Shown: positions 22,590 through 33,413 of the stretch, one piece after another | Layout of the letters: every line of letters begins with the position of its first letter | How positions within the stretch are numbered: position 1 is the stretch's first letter | Assembly: GCA_963585895.1 (NCBI GenBank) | Contig: OY757916.1 | Span: 25,937,524 to 26,001,523 of the forward strand | Direction: 5' to 3' | Origin: Sepioteuthis lessoniana | Lineage: Eukaryota > Mollusca > Cephalopoda > Myopsida > Loliginidae | Length of the DNA: 64,000 bases | The notes under the pieces: generated by a model | The model's database searches: none | Seen by the model: the letters and a program-made list of their open reading frames with translations, nothing else | What the model was told of the DNA's origin: nothing | Program-made: the position numbers and the translations under genes

Positions 22590-22912
22590 TTAAAAACCAA
22601 GGAAGTCTTTGTAGTGAACTGTGACATTGCAGTAACCGAGTTCAAAATGATCCAAATCTATGGGGAAGTCCTTGTGGCGAACTGTGACATTGCAGTAACC
22701 AAGTTCAGAATGATCCAAATTTATGGGGAAGTCCTTGTGGCGAACTGTGAGATTGCAGTGACCGAGTTCAAAATGATCCAAATTTATGGGGAAGTCCTTG
22801 TGGCAAACTGTGAGATTGCAGTAACCGAGTTCAAAATGATCCAAAGTTTATGGGGAAGTCCTTGTGGCGAACTGTGACATTGCAGTAACCGAGTTCAAAC
22901 TCTACTCATGCT
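22590..22912 (+). repeat. Five tandem copies of a family D tRNA-like head (63-bp period)
   Basis: GAAGTC starts at 22602, 22665, 22728, 22791 and 22855. Each unit contains GGAAGTCCTTGTGGCGAACT and AGTAACCGAGTTCAAA, the shortened A-box and B-box part of family D. The last unit continues into the normal D body. Because 63 is a multiple of three, both strands stay open; the resulting repetitive peptides are artefacts. Confidence 0.85.
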
Positions 22913-23005
22913 ATTTAATTCTTTTTCAGAGTAATACCAAGAGTATTTGCTCGAAAGTGAACTTGCTAACTACAATTCTGCAGTCTATCGCTTAAACCAT
23001 TACAC
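22913..23005. repeat. Head-to-head junction of two family D fragments
   Basis: The left part (CTCTACTCATGCTATTTAAT...AGAGTAATACC) reads as D in plus orientation. From about 22950 the sequence (AAGAGTATTTGCTCGAAAGT, then AAACCATTACACAATGAG) reads as D in minus orientation up to its head. Confidence 0.5.
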
Positions 23006-23235
23006 AATGAGTTCACCCCCAGATATTTTGTATTTTATTTCTTAATCCTTATATATTTACCTTATTGTATACCAATATGTATCTGTAGCTATATTTGCAA
23101 ATTTTATGAGTATATCTCCATCTGACTGTCTCTATATCTGTATGTGGTTTCAAATGCAGAGTTGTTAATTTACATATTCCTTTCACAATACATACTAATC
23201 TCTCTCTTTCTCTCTCTCTCTCTACCAGGGCTACC

Positions 23236-23460
23236 AGTAGGCTTCCTTTTCAATAGCTACTACACTGAGGTGTAGGGAAGGGCGCTATTCCTTTCCCTGG
23301 ATTGCTCCACTTTACCCTTGATACATATCTTATATTGCTGAGGGAGCAAGGAGGTATCAAGTACCATTTTTAAAGTCTTTGGCATGACTCAACCTGGGAT
23401 TGAACCCAGGTCTCCCGGACCATTGGCGACCACTCTGCCCACTAGGCCAATGAGCCGGTT
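23236..23460 (-). repeat. SINE family A, 3'-trimmed
   Basis: CTTCCTTTTCAATAGCTACT to CACTAGGCCAATGAGCCGG; B-box intact. The family tail is missing at the left. An AT/AC compound microsatellite (23461-23533) adjoins the head. Confidence 0.75.
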
Positions 23461-23533
23461 TATATATATATATATATATACACACACACATATATATATA
23501 TATATTTATACATATATATATATATATATATAG
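23461..23533. repeat. (AT)n/(AC)n compound microsatellite
   Basis: Alternating AT and AC blocks immediately after the family A head. Confidence 0.9.
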
Positions 23534-23628
23534 TTTGTTATATTTATAAAGAGTGACCAGTAACAATGATAGAGCCAATAGATCTGAAGTTAGGGAAGTT
23601 CAAACACAGTCAATGCCACTTGGTGACT

Positions 23629-23873
23629 GGGAGGGTGTCCTCGTGGTGTCACGGTTAAAGCAATGGACTGCGGAATCATATAAAGCAAATTCAAACTCCA
23701 GTTGCGCTATTACGTTCACTTTCGGACAAATACTTTTAGGAAAGGCATGAACCTCCTTATCCTTCCAACTATGAGCCAAATGGTATCACTTCTATCCTTC
23801 TACAAGGATGGCTTTGGAATTAAATCACCCACAAAGCTTGATATGCCATTAAGCAAAAAAAACGAAACCAATC
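23629..23873 (+). repeat. SINE family D, full length
   Basis: Head GTCCTCGTGGTGTCACGGTT with B-box AATTCAAACTCC, body TTCACTTTCGGACAAATACT, hairpin (GGAATTAAATCACCC...GCTTGATATGCC) and tail AAAAAAAACGAAACC. This is a good reference copy. Confidence 0.78.
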
Positions 23874-24701
23874 ATTCAAATTAGTGGATGCACTTTACAA
23901 GTTTTTTTGTTAGCTTATGGAAATTTCTCTTCACGAGTTTCTTTGCAGATTATAATTGCCATGCGGCAATTAGCATAAAAAAGGAAATGCTTCCTTGTTA
24001 TTTACTTTCTTCCTTTTGTGTTTAGCTTTGTTATTTTAACATAACTCTTTAGCTGATTGATTCTTCAAACTTCCTCGGAAACAAGAAAAGATGATTATAA
24101 AAGCCTATAAAACACTTTATCTTGAAATTTAAGATAACAACATTCACATTATACATAACTGCAAATTTTTAACAAATTGCAAGCTGGGAAAAGAAAAAGA
24201 TTTTTCTTAAATGCATTGGAGTAACATTACAAATCTTTTCGATTCATCTACAATCTCCAGATCAATATTTTAAGTTTTTTTGATAATCCTTTGTAAATTT
24301 TGAACCTAACTTATAGAATTTTGTGTGACTATATGCTATATGGTGTAATCATACACGGGATTATGTATTTCAAATTTTATATCTATATATATATATGTGT
24401 GTGTGTACGCTCGTGTGAAACTAAGTTCCTTAATACAAATACATCTTATACAGAGATAAAAGTATTCATTCATATACAAGTACATGCATATAAAAGTCTA
24501 CGTTTATAAGAGTGTGTATCTTTAACATGGTATGTTTATTTATACATATATATATATAAGTCATGAATTATTACTCTGCCTTATTCTTATAATCGTGATA
24601 CTGCTCTGCATATTCATGTATTAATTTTGCATTTTAGACACATTTTTGGCATTAAATTCTATGAATATATCTATGTGTGCATGTGTGTGTGTATTGTTAC
24701 A

Positions 24702-24752
<51 letters not shown>

Positions 24753-24804
24753 TCTACACATATATAAAGATGGTGAGAAACTGAGAATGAGAAAAATAGT
24801 TAGT
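23874..24804. other. Unassigned, with (AT)n microsatellites
   Basis: Includes (AT)n at 24704-24750 and shorter ones near 24385 and 24547. No gene recognised. Confidence 0.5.
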
Positions 24805-25005
24805 TGTGTGTTTTTATGGCATATCATACCTTGTAGGTTGCTTAATGCCAGATTCTGTTTATATATATATATATATATATATATGAGTTGTAAATAAATA
24901 GTTTGTAGATAACATTTTTTGATGAACCAGAACTCATTTCTTTGTACACAGTTAAATGGTTTAGTTATAGCTATCTAACCCTTATAATTCTATTCAAAAT
25001 TATTC
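24805..25005 (-). repeat. SINE family C, long subfamily, 3' part
   Basis: Minus-orientation hairpin (TATGGCATATCATACC...GGTTGCTTAATGCC) followed by an (AT)n run and the ACACAGTTAAATGGTTT motif. That motif characterises the longer C subfamily best seen at 51350-52670. Confidence 0.55.
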
Positions 25006-25007
25006 AT

Positions 25008-25885
25008 TCATTGGTTGGTTGGTTGGTTGGTTGGTTTCATAGCATATCAACCTTTGTAGATTATTTAATGCCAAATAATCCATTTTTATGCAAATAGTTC
25101 TGTTTCAAACAATTCAGTTTAACATGAATACACAGTTTAATTGTCAAAAACATTTCTATTTCAAGCTATTCAGTTTATTCAAACAGTTCTAATTCAGCTA
25201 ATTCAGTTAAGTATAAGTACAGTTTTGTTTACACATAATTAAATGTCAAAACTCTTCTATATTAAACAATTCAGTTTAGTGTAAGTACAGTTTTAAAGTC
25301 AAAAAACAGTTCCATTTCAAACAATTCAGTTTAGCATAAACACGCTGTTTGAATGTAAGTACAAATTAATAGTCAAAAACATTTCTTTTTCAAGCTATTC
25401 AGTTTAGTATAAATATGCAGTTAGTTCTATTTAACACATACATGTTGTTAACATCCTATCTTGGCTTACGGGACGAGCAATTATCTCCCCCTGGAGGACG
25501 AGGGAGCTGTGAGGAGAAGAAGGAGGAGAAAGGGGGTTGACCACTTTTTAGAGGGATCTCTTCGAGACAAGTCGCACGTGTCAACTCTAAAATAAAATAT
25601 ATATTTATCCTATTCTTGCCTGGACCTTATTTATCTTAATTAACACATGTTATAGATGATTTAATCCGGAATGGTAGCACCTTATCAAGTGCTACCATTC
25701 CGGACCGGAGTAGACCTGGGAGCAATGGCAATGAAGATATGCTCCACATTCTGCAAAGCTCTAGCAATACTGGAACCACACCATCAGATTGTTTGGTGTC
25801 ATATCCTGGGCACTCATGGGGGGTGGGTACCACTCTGCAGAGGTGCAGTCAGTGTATTCAACAGCCCCAGCTGACTGGGCAATCA
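25008..25885 (-). repeat. SINE family C, full length, with a ~200-bp insertion
   Basis: It runs from the hairpin at left (TAGCATATCAACC...GATTATTTAATGCC) through several AAACAATTCAGTTTA units to the head CCCCAGCTGACTGGGCAA. It starts with (TTGG)n, the minus version of the family's CCAA-rich tail. A foreign block lies at about 25441-25637. Confidence 0.75.
25441..25637. other. GC-rich insertion of unknown type inside a family C SINE
   Basis: The block is flanked by a direct repeat TTAACACAT (about 25431-25439 and 25638-25646). Neither its edges nor its content belong to family C. It contains CTCCCCCTGGAGGACGAGGG, a purine run, a GTTGAC...GTCAAC inverted repeat (about 25537-25582) and CTAAAATAAAATATATATTT near the right end. 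With 0.2 kb, a target-site duplication and no coding capacity it behaves like a small retroelement or terminal-repeat remnant. It matches nothing else in the window. Confidence 0.5.
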
Positions 25886-25949
25886 TTCATTTTTGCAGAA
25901 TTGAATGATTCCAAGTATTACAATGTAATACGGATAATTCAGCTTAACA

Positions 25950-26129
25950 TCTTTCATTAAATGGTTTAAGTTACAGTAAATAATCAAATGGTTCTATTTG
26001 ACTCATTGATAAAACCCTAACAGATAATCCACGTACCCCAAAGCTCCAAGACTATAAAGTCATATCCAGGACACTCATTGGAGAGGTTTTATCTCTCAGC
26101 AGAGTTGTAATCATCATATACTACAGTCC
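25950..26129 (-). repeat. SINE family C, decayed, interrupted by B
   Basis: C landmarks remain: GGTTCTATTTGACTCATTG, CCCCAAAGCTCC, TCATATCCAGGACACTC, CTCAGCAGAGTTG. The copy stops at ACTACAGTCC, the duplicated target site of the next element. Confidence 0.6.
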
Positions 26130-26426
26130 GAGATCATATTTACCAACCCCTCCGCTCGGGCAGGATATGACACAAGGACAATTTTTAAGCGGAGTTTAAC
26201 AGGTTTAAATTCAGAGTTTTCCTTCTCCTAGACTAGTCGCCTCATCAAGGCTGAAGAACCTAGTCTGCCCTACTATTTACCCATAGTTGGAGGGAGAATA
26301 TTTGGATTCATACCTTTCCCAAGGGTATTAGTGCTATGTGAAATGCAATCAGTCAGGTCCAGGATTTGAACTCGTGTCGCCATATCCATATCCTGCGACG
26401 ATAACCATTACCCCACGGGCACCCCC
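26130..26426 (-). repeat. SINE family B, full length, with a 10-bp target-site duplication
   Basis: ACTACAGTCC occurs at 26120-26129 and again at 26427-26436, so the insertion borders are exact. Minus orientation: tail CCAACCCCTCCGCTCGGGCA at left, tRNA-like head (complement of CATTACCCCACGGGCACC) at right. It inserted into a family C element. Confidence 0.9.
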
Positions 26427-26440
26427 ACTACAGTCCAACA

Positions 26441-27024
26441 TGATGAGGCTTCAAAAGGAAAGAAGTAGATGAGTAAATATCAAAGCGTCATGTAAATATA
26501 GACCCTGGTATGTATCAGTAAGTATTGAGCTTGACACACAGGCGTCATTAGCTGATTTTTACTGTTTAATATACAGTTTCAGTGATTAATATTCAACACT
26601 GAATTAAGTGCATTGACAAAAAAAGAGATTATTTGCAGGAATAATTATCTTTTATGGAGAATAAAACCTTTTTTGTTATAAGACTACAAACTTCTTGATT
26701 TATCTAGAATTTGAATACACACCCACATATATATATATATATATATATATATAGATATATATGTATATTCATATTCTTTATGTGTGTGTATATATACATA
26801 TATATATATATATGTATGAATATATGTATATATATAGATATATATATATGCATATGCATATATATATATATATATATACATATATATATGCATATATATA
26901 TATCCACACACAGAAATATATATATATATAAATATATACATATATGTGTCTGTTCATATATATGTGTGTGTATCTATTCACGTATCATTTCATAAACTGT
27001 GACTATACAAATTTTTGTGTGCAA

Positions 27025-27075
<51 letters not shown>

Positions 27076-27395
27076 CTGGTAACTAAGTGAGAATTACCTG
27101 AGGGTAGATTGCATCTGTGTTGGCCACAGGGGAGAAATCATTGATTATTATCTTATCTTTCACAAAATTGTTTTGCGAATAAAGATGCATATTTACAAAC
27201 AGCTATTGATGTCAGTAAATACATATATTCACAGATATACAAATATACATTCCCGTACACAGAGTTAGATATATTCATGAATACATATGCACACTTCTAT
27301 TGCATAAAAGACAAAGAAACTAAAGTGTAGTCATGCATTTTTACACATTTGTCTTGTATAAACAGTTGCACACACTTGTAATAATTTTGGTGCAG
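26441..27395. other. Unassigned, dominated by (AT)n microsatellites
   Basis: Interrupted (AT)n with CAT/GAT variants from 26725 to 26960 and pure (AT)n at 27030-27072. Y/I-rich frames on both strands there are artefacts. Confidence 0.6.
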
Positions 27396-27399
27396 ATGA

Positions 27400-27485
27400 A
27401 TGCACAAGTGTTCTGGGTATGATACTAAACTGCACCCTGGGGTGAGGCTCCATTTCTGGAGAATAAGGGAATGTGGAGTTCACTC
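27400..27485 (+). repeat. SINE family C fragment
   Basis: GGGTATGATACTAAACTG, GTGAGGCTCCATTTCTGGAG and GGGAATGTGGAGT match the middle of C. Confidence 0.5.
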
Positions 27486-27586
27486 TTTATTAAAATTACT
27501 CTTAGAACAACTCACAGCCAGTAAAGTAGCCCTTGTTAGGACTCCTCTATTGGCCAAAGGGAGCTCTTTAAAAATCGTTATTTTTA

Positions 27587-28355
27587 GGCTGCCCGTTTAG
27601 CTGGGGCTGTTGAATACCCCAACTGCATCTTTGCAGAGGTGTAAGACTCCCCCACTAACAAGTATCCTGGATATGACATTAAATAATCTGATGGTGAGGC
27701 TCCAGTAATGCTGGAGCTTTGGGGAATGCAGAGTACTCCTTCATTGCCATTGCTCCCAGGTCCACTCAGATCTGGAGTGATAGCACCTGTTAGCGTCCAA
27801 TCTATGGGTTAAATAGTATTGTTTGACATTTAAATTGAGTGCAAACAAATGACTTATGCTAAACTGAATTTTTAAAAATATAAATGTATGATCAATTAAC
27901 TGTATGAAAGCAAATGACTGATGTTTAATTGATTTGTTAGTAAATTTAGCAACCTTAGTCAAGAGTGACCCAAAAGTTCCCTTTTTAATTGCTATCACAC
28001 CGAGATGTAGAAAAGGCACTACTCCATTCACTGGATTGCTTCACTTTACCCTTGATACTTACCTTATAATGCCGACTGTTAAACAAGCGGCATCAAGTAC
28101 CATTTTTTGAGTCTTTGGAATGAATCAATTTGGGATTGAACCCTGGTCTCCCGGACCATTGGCAAACATGGAACTTTTTAACAGTGTGCAAGAGAATGAG
28201 CTTAGGCTCATTTAGAAACATTATCAACAAAATTTGTTTACAAATCATATATCTAATATATATATATTTAGAGGATTTGACTTTGAATAGCCAAAAAAGA
28301 TTAATATGCCATAAAGCCAAACCAAACTAAACCAAACCAAACCAATCCAAACCAA
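27587..28355 (+). repeat. SINE family C, split by a family A insertion
   Basis: Head and body lie at 27587-27945 (TAGCTGGGGCTGTTGAATAC onward). The 3' hairpin end and a (CCAAA)n tail lie at 28262-28355. The family A copy at 27946-28170 lies between. Confidence 0.65.
27946..28170 (-). repeat. SINE family A, nested in C
   Basis: AGCAACCTTAGTCAAGAGTG at left to GACCATTGGCAAACA at right; B-box is the complement of GGGATTGAACCC. Confidence 0.72.
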
Positions 28356-28437
28356 TTATTTTTTGGGAAGAGTACTAGAAACCATATTACTTTGTAGAAG
28401 AATTCACACTATTACTCTTGAACTCTCCAATATTTTG

Positions 28438-28650
28438 AGGAGGAGTTCCCATGGTGTAATGATTAAAGTGATGGACTGCAGCCTCAAAATAAGCGAGTTC
28501 AAACTCAAGTCATACTATCATATTCACTTTCAGATGAATACTCTTGGAAAAGTTATGAAACCCTTATCCCTTCCAGCTAGAGGTTAAAGATAGCTTTGGC
28601 ATTAAATAACCCTTGAGAATTTATATGCCAATAAACAAAGAAACTATAAC
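28438..28650 (+). repeat. SINE family D, near full length
   Basis: Head GTTCCCATGGTGTAATGATT, B-box AGTTCAAACTC, hairpin region (GGCATTAAATAACCC, ATATGCC) and AAACAAAGAAAC tail. Confidence 0.7.
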
Positions 28651-28814
28651 TCCATTATTAGTTTTTATTTGCTTATTGTTACTTTTTATTACATCACTCT
28701 GTCTTGATACTGTTGTTTTTTTCTTGTATATGAAACAGTGTGAAACAGAAAAAAATAGTCACTATTGAGTTTTGAACACTCATTCTATACTTTATCGCAC
28801 TGACTTTTTCCACA

Positions 28815-28923
28815 CCACCAAAATGAATAGTACCACTACTGTTGCTCTACAAAAACAACTTTGGCATTAAATAAGCCACAAAGGTTTATTTGCAATTAAA
28901 CAAAGAAACCAACCAAACCAATC
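28815..28923 (+). repeat. SINE family D, 5'-truncated
   Basis: ATAGTACCACTACTGTTGC, TTTGGCATTAAATAAGCC and AAACAAAGAAACCAACC only. Confidence 0.6.
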
Positions 28924-28987
28924 AATGTTTCGATGTCTTAGAATCTCTGAATAAAGAATGCTATTTGCTGTTTTGAAGTAATCCTTG

Positions 28988-29275
28988 AAGCAACACCCCA
29001 CAAAACTGCAGTGGTATGGTCACTTACTTTCCTTCTGAAAAACCATCCAAGACATGCAGGATACAGCTGGAGAAGCAAGGATAAAATCACCGGTTCACCA
29101 ATGGACACCGACACATGAACGTGCCAGTAATGGTTGACCAGTAAGAATTTACTTACATCAGCTATGTATAGACACTGGATGTAGTTTGGAGAATCTGCCT
29201 TGAGGACTGGATGATAGGGATGAATGGAAAGAGAGGGTGAAGGAAATCTCTGCTGTTAGCCTGACTTTGTAATGA
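28988..29275 (+). pseudogene. Old RTE-type LINE 3' end
   Basis: Aligns with the last ~95 codons of the RTE ORF: AAGCAACACCCCACAAAACT (QHPT region), GGAGAAGCAAGGATAAAATC, ACACTGGATGTAG (EDTGC region) and GATGAATGGAAAGAGAGGGT (DREEWRERV region). Many indels and stops. The TGA-triplet tail is reduced to TGTAATGATC. Clearly older than the copies at 31127 and 35390. Confidence 0.7.
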
Positions 29276-29610
29276 TCACCAAGATTTTTAAAAAAAGCTT
29301 GAATTATTTGGTAAAATTCACAATTTATCGTTTTTTATTTGATCTCATTCTTTCAACAAAATTTTTTTTTGACTCAGCAAATTTTTGCGAGGAGTAGCAC
29401 AGTCTAAACTCTCTTACTATAGCCACAGAATAACCCATAGGATTCACATTGTGTAAATAATTTAGTCTTTTGACAGTTGTGAATGAAGAATTTTGCGATC
29501 CAATTTTTAATCTCTAGAAATTAATTTCTTTTATTGAAAACAAAAATATTGATTAAACATTTAATAACTGTTCTGGAGATTTTTTAACTCTAGAAAATAA
29601 AAAATAAAAA
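29276..29610. other. AT-rich, nothing recognised
   Basis: Poly-T and A-rich runs flank the minisatellite; no other structure seen. Confidence 0.5.
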
Positions 29611-29629
29611 ATGAGGATAAAATCTTTAA

Positions 29630-30085
29630 AAATTTTGTTAAAAATTATACTGAATAACCATCCTAAAATTATACTGAATGACCATCCAAAAATTATACTG
29701 AATAACCATCCTAAAATTATATTGGATAACCATCCACAAATTATACTTAGTAACCATCCTAAAATTATACAGGATAACCATCCAAAAATAATACTAAGTA
29801 TCTATCCTAAAATTATACTGAATAACCATCCAAAAATTATACTGAATAACCATCCTAAAATTATACTGAATGACCATCCAAAAATTATACTGAATAACCA
29901 TCCTAAAATTATACTGAATAACCATCCAAAAATTATACTGAATAACCATCCTAAAATTATACTGAATAACCATCCTAAAATTATACTGAATAACCATCCT
30001 AAAATTATACTGAATAACCATCTAAAAATTATACTGAATAACCATCCAAAAATTATACTGAATAACCATCCAAAATATGTATCAA
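29630..30085. repeat. 24-bp minisatellite, about 19 copies
   Basis: Unit: AAAATTATACTGAATAACCA followed by TCCT or TCCA. The period is 24, so one frame per strand repeats eight residues (plus strand KIILNNHP) without stops over hundreds of bases. The apparent 187-codon plus-strand frame (29611-30174) is a by-product: it has no other domain and the minus strand is equally open. Confidence 0.95.
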
Positions 30086-30157
30086 GCCAGAGTGTTGTTA
30101 TAAAAAGTAACAACAAGCAAATGAAAACTAATAATAAAATAGCAGTAATAAACAAGA

Positions 30158-30390
30158 TTGTTTCCTTTGGTTAATGGCATATTAACTTACATAGGTTATT
30201 TAATGCCAAAATTATCCTTGCAGAAGAACAACAGTAACACTATTTAACCCATACCTCGGGGGATAAAAGAGTTCATACTCTTCCCAATGGTATTAGTTTG
30301 AAGCTGAACATAATAGCCCTAGTCGTATTTGAACTTGCTTACTCCAAGTTGAGGATTTTAACCATGATGCAACAGAGACGTCCTGCTCAA
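30158..30390 (-). repeat. SINE family D, near full length
   Basis: Hairpin (TGGCATATTAACT...AGGTTATTTAATGCC) at left, body CCAATGGTATTAGTTTGAAG, head GATTTTAACCATGATGCAAC at right. Confidence 0.7.
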
Positions 30391-30712
30391 TAATAAAGAG
30401 TTTATTATCATAGAGATCTATGAATGAGAAACTTACATTTATAAGAATGAGGAAAACTACTAATATAGTTATAGTAGGAATGAAGAGACAGTTGTGATAA
30501 AAAACCACAATTATCAACTGGAGTAAAACTAGCAAAATTTAATCTTAAAAATGAAGACTTTATTATTCTAGAATCTCCTGATGAAAGTAATAGATTATGC
30601 AAAACAAGTAGTAAAATAACAGTCATAATGAACATTGTATTGACCCTTAAAACTGTGATAAAAAGCAACAATAGAATATAAATAATTATAAAATGATTGC
30701 CATAATAAAGAG

Positions 30713-31000
30713 GGTCTTACCCGTAGTGTAATGGTTATCGTCATAGGAAGTGGACACGGCGACACGAGTTCAAATCCTGGACGAGACTGATTGCATTTCA
30801 CATAGCACTAATACCCTTGGGAAAGGTATGAATCCAATTATTCTCCCTCCAGCTATGGATAAATAGTAGGGCAGACTAGGTTCTTCAGCCTTGATGAGGC
30901 AACTAGTCTAGGAGAAGGAAAACTCTGCATTCAAACCTGTTAAACTCTGCTTAAAAATTGACCTTGTGTCATATCCCGCCCAAGTGGAGGGGTTGGTAAA
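30713..31000 (+). repeat. SINE family B, full length
   Basis: Head CCCGTAGTGTAATGGTTATC with B-box GAGTTCAAATCCTGG. The body is nearly identical to 20389-20690, ending GTGGAGGGGTTGGTAAATAT. Confidence 0.82.
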
Positions 31001-31126
31001 TATGATAAAGAGTGTCTTGACTCATAGACAGCTAATAAAAAGCAACAATAATTAGATGAAGTAAAACTAATAATAAGATAATGGTAATAAAGAAAGCATA
31101 TCAACCCAGAGTTTTTTATAAGTACT

Positions 31127-32062
31127 GCTCACTTCGACATTGTTGCAGGAGTACTACAAGGAGACACACTAGCCCCGTACCTCTTTATCATCTGTCTAGA
31201 CTATGTGCTTAGGACTTCGATCGACAAAATCAGAGAAAATGGCTTCGAGCTGACTAAGAGAAGAAGCAAAAGGTACCCCGCAAAAACAATCACGGACGCC
31301 GACTACGCTGATGACTTGGCGTTACTGGCGAATACGCCTAATCAAGCAGAGACACTACTGCATAGTCTGGAATGAGCCACAGCTGGCATTGGCCTCCATG
31401 TCAATGCACACAAAACTGAATATATGTGTTACAACCAAATGGGCAACATTGCCACACTAGACGGAGCCTCTCTGAAACTAGTTGACAAATTCATCTACCT
31501 AGGTAGTAGCATCTCATCAACCGAAAAAGACATCGACACACGACTGACGAAGGCATGGACAGCTATTGATAGACTATCGATCATATGGAAGTCGGACCGA
31601 ACCGATAAAATGAAACGCAGTTTCTTCCAGGCAGCGGTTGTGTCGATACTACTATATGGATGCACCACATGGATGCTAACTAAGCGGCTGGAGAAGAAAC
31701 TAGATGGAAATTACACAAGAATGTTGAGAGCAGTATTGAACAAGTCCTGGCGACAACACCCCACGAGACACCAACTATACGGACACTTGCCCCCTATCAC
31801 GAAAACTATACAAGTAAGACGAACCAGACACGCGGGACACTGCTGGAGAAGCAAGGACGAGCTCATAAGTGATGTACTCCTATGGACCCCTGCATATGGA
31901 TGTGCAAAAGCAGGACGACCAGCACGAACCTACATACAGCAACTATGTGAGGACACAGGATGTAACCCTGAAGACCTGCCGGAGGCGATGAATGATAGGG
32001 AGAAGTGGCGAGAGAGGGTCAGGGATATCTGTGCTGACGGCGCGACATGATGATGATGATGA
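31127..32062 (+). pseudogene. RTE-type LINE, 5'-truncated, 306 codons of reverse transcriptase
   Basis: From TTC at 31133 the frame aligns without gaps to codons 704-1009 of the copy at 35390-38575. It holds the catalytic ADYADD box (about 31298-31315) and the conserved C-terminal segment ending DREKWRERVRDICADGAT, then (TGA)5 at 32048-32062. One internal TGA at 31373-31375 breaks it; the sister copy has CTA leucine there. The rest (31376-32050) is open. Truncation removes the endonuclease and the first RT motifs, so it could not move itself. Low divergence marks it as recent. The stop codon is the first triplet of the tail. Confidence 0.93.
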
Positions 32063-32399
32063 CTTGTTCCGTTGAAACATAATGCTAGGGTGTGTCAAAA
32101 ATTTTGCAATATGTTGGTATGTGCTTGTTTGTGGCCTATACATCACATGATTGAAGCAGTTCCATAAATGGAAGGTACCCACTGTGGTTGGTCATTTCAT
32201 GGTAGTTAGTATGTTGACATGTTGCGCATTGCTTCACTCCATTTGTGATTTGAAAAGTTCACAGAGGAAAATGCAATATTGTCCAATTCAGAAATTTATG
32301 CTTTATAAGTGAGAACAGAGCCAAAAACATTTACAGTGCAAAAGGTGAATGCACAATTGATCTCATTTCACTTTTAAGATGGTTCAAGAAGTTTTGGTT

Positions 32400-33177
32400 T
32401 AGGTTAATTTGGTTTGATTTGGTTTTAAGGCATATCAACCATTGTATTTTATTAATGCCAAATCCATTTTTATACATATAAGCAGTGCTATTTTGAAGAG
32501 TTAACTTTAGAATAAGTATGCAGTTTCAATGTCAAAAAAAGTTCTATTTCATACAATTCATTTTAGCATAAGTATACATATTTACCAACCCCTCTGCTTG
32601 AGCAGGATATGACACAAGGTCAATTTTTAAGCGGAGTTTAACAGGTTTGAATGCAGAGTTTTCCTTCTCCTAGACTAGTTGCCTCACTAAGGCTGAAGAA
32701 CCTAGTCTGCCCTACTATTTACCCATAGCTGGAGGGAGAGTAATTGGATTCATACCTTTCCCAAGGGTATTAGTGCTATGTGGAATGCAATCAGTCTCGT
32801 CCAGGATTTGAACTTATGTCACCGTGTCCATTTCCTATGACGATAGCCATTACACCTTGGGCACTTCCAGTTTAGCATAAGTATACAGTTTCAATATCAA
32901 AAACAGTCACATCTCAACCAATTCAAATTAGCATAAGTACTCAGTTTAGTTCTATTTGACTAATATTTGACCCTATCAGCTCCTACCACTCTGGTTTAGA
33001 GTGGACCTGGGGGTGACGTCAATGAAGGGGTACTCTGCATTCCCCAAAGCTCCAGCATTACTGGAACCTCACAATCAGATTGTTTAGTCTCTGTCAAGGA
33101 CACTTGTTGGGCAAGGGTCTTATCCACCGGCAGAGATGTAGTCCGTGTATTCTACAGCCCCGGCCAACTCGGCAAAA
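32400..33177 (-). repeat. SINE family C nested in mariner-derived element 1
   Basis: Hairpin at left (AAGGCATATCAACC...TTATTAATGCC), repeated AATTCA/TTTAGCATAAGTA units, body, head TACAGCCCCGGCCAACTCGG at right. An imperfect AAGAA(G/A)TTTT target duplication flanks it. A family B copy is nested inside. Confidence 0.72.
32579..32870 (-). repeat. SINE family B with a 17-bp target-site duplication
   Basis: TTTAGCATAAGTATACA occurs at 32562-32578 and 32871-32887, giving exact borders. Minus orientation: tail TTTACCAACCCCTCTGC at left, tRNA-like head (complement of ATTACACCTTGGGCAC) at right. Confidence 0.92.
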
Positions 33178-33413
33178 GAAATTTTCCTTAGGTTGCAAGA
33201 ACCTTGACAATCATCAATATCTATTAGAACTAAAAGCATGAATTCATGCTTCAAGCATCCGAGACAAATCAAGCAAGTAACACTTATAAAGTATAAGGTG
33301 AGAATTAGTTATGTAACTCACTGTCCCGTTCAGTCAATGATCTAGGTCAAAGTTTCTGAAGCAGTCAAATCATGCCTTATGTTAACAAAATATTGCAAAA
33401 CTTTTGACTCATT

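Larger units (their letters stand above)
30090..31100. repeat. Degenerate tandem-like A-rich repeat, broken by D and B copies
   Basis: The phrase TGATAAAAAGCAACAATA with GTAAAACTAATAATAA and GGTAATAAAGA variants recurs near 30100, 30490, 30655 and 31030. Family D (30158-30390) and B (30713-31000) copies interrupt it. It may be an older, diverged satellite next to the 24-bp array. Confidence 0.4.
32085..33413 (+). mobile_element. Mariner-derived non-autonomous element 1, split by a C SINE
   Basis: Left terminus CTAGGGTGTGTCAAAAATTT (32085) and right terminus AATATTGCAAAACTTTTGAC (ending about 33413) are inverted copies of each other. The left half (32085-32399) carries a decayed mariner-type helix-turn-helix segment ending at GATGGTTCAAGAAGTTTTGG. 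The right half (33178-33413) resumes with AAGAAATTTTCC and GTTGCAAGAACCTTGA. No catalytic domain lies between; instead there is a family C SINE. Elements at 53085 and 57521 share the same halves. Confidence 0.7.

Noticed and set aside
22590..22877. Repetitive protein genes on both strands at the 63-bp repeat
   Set aside because: They are tandem tRNA-like heads of family D that happen to keep frame.
26684..26995. Tyr/Ile-rich open frames on both strands
   Set aside because: They are translations of interrupted (AT)n microsatellite.
29611..30174. 187-codon open frame that looks like a repetitive protein gene
   Set aside because: It is the 24-bp minisatellite read in frame; the opposite strand is equally open and no unique domain is present.
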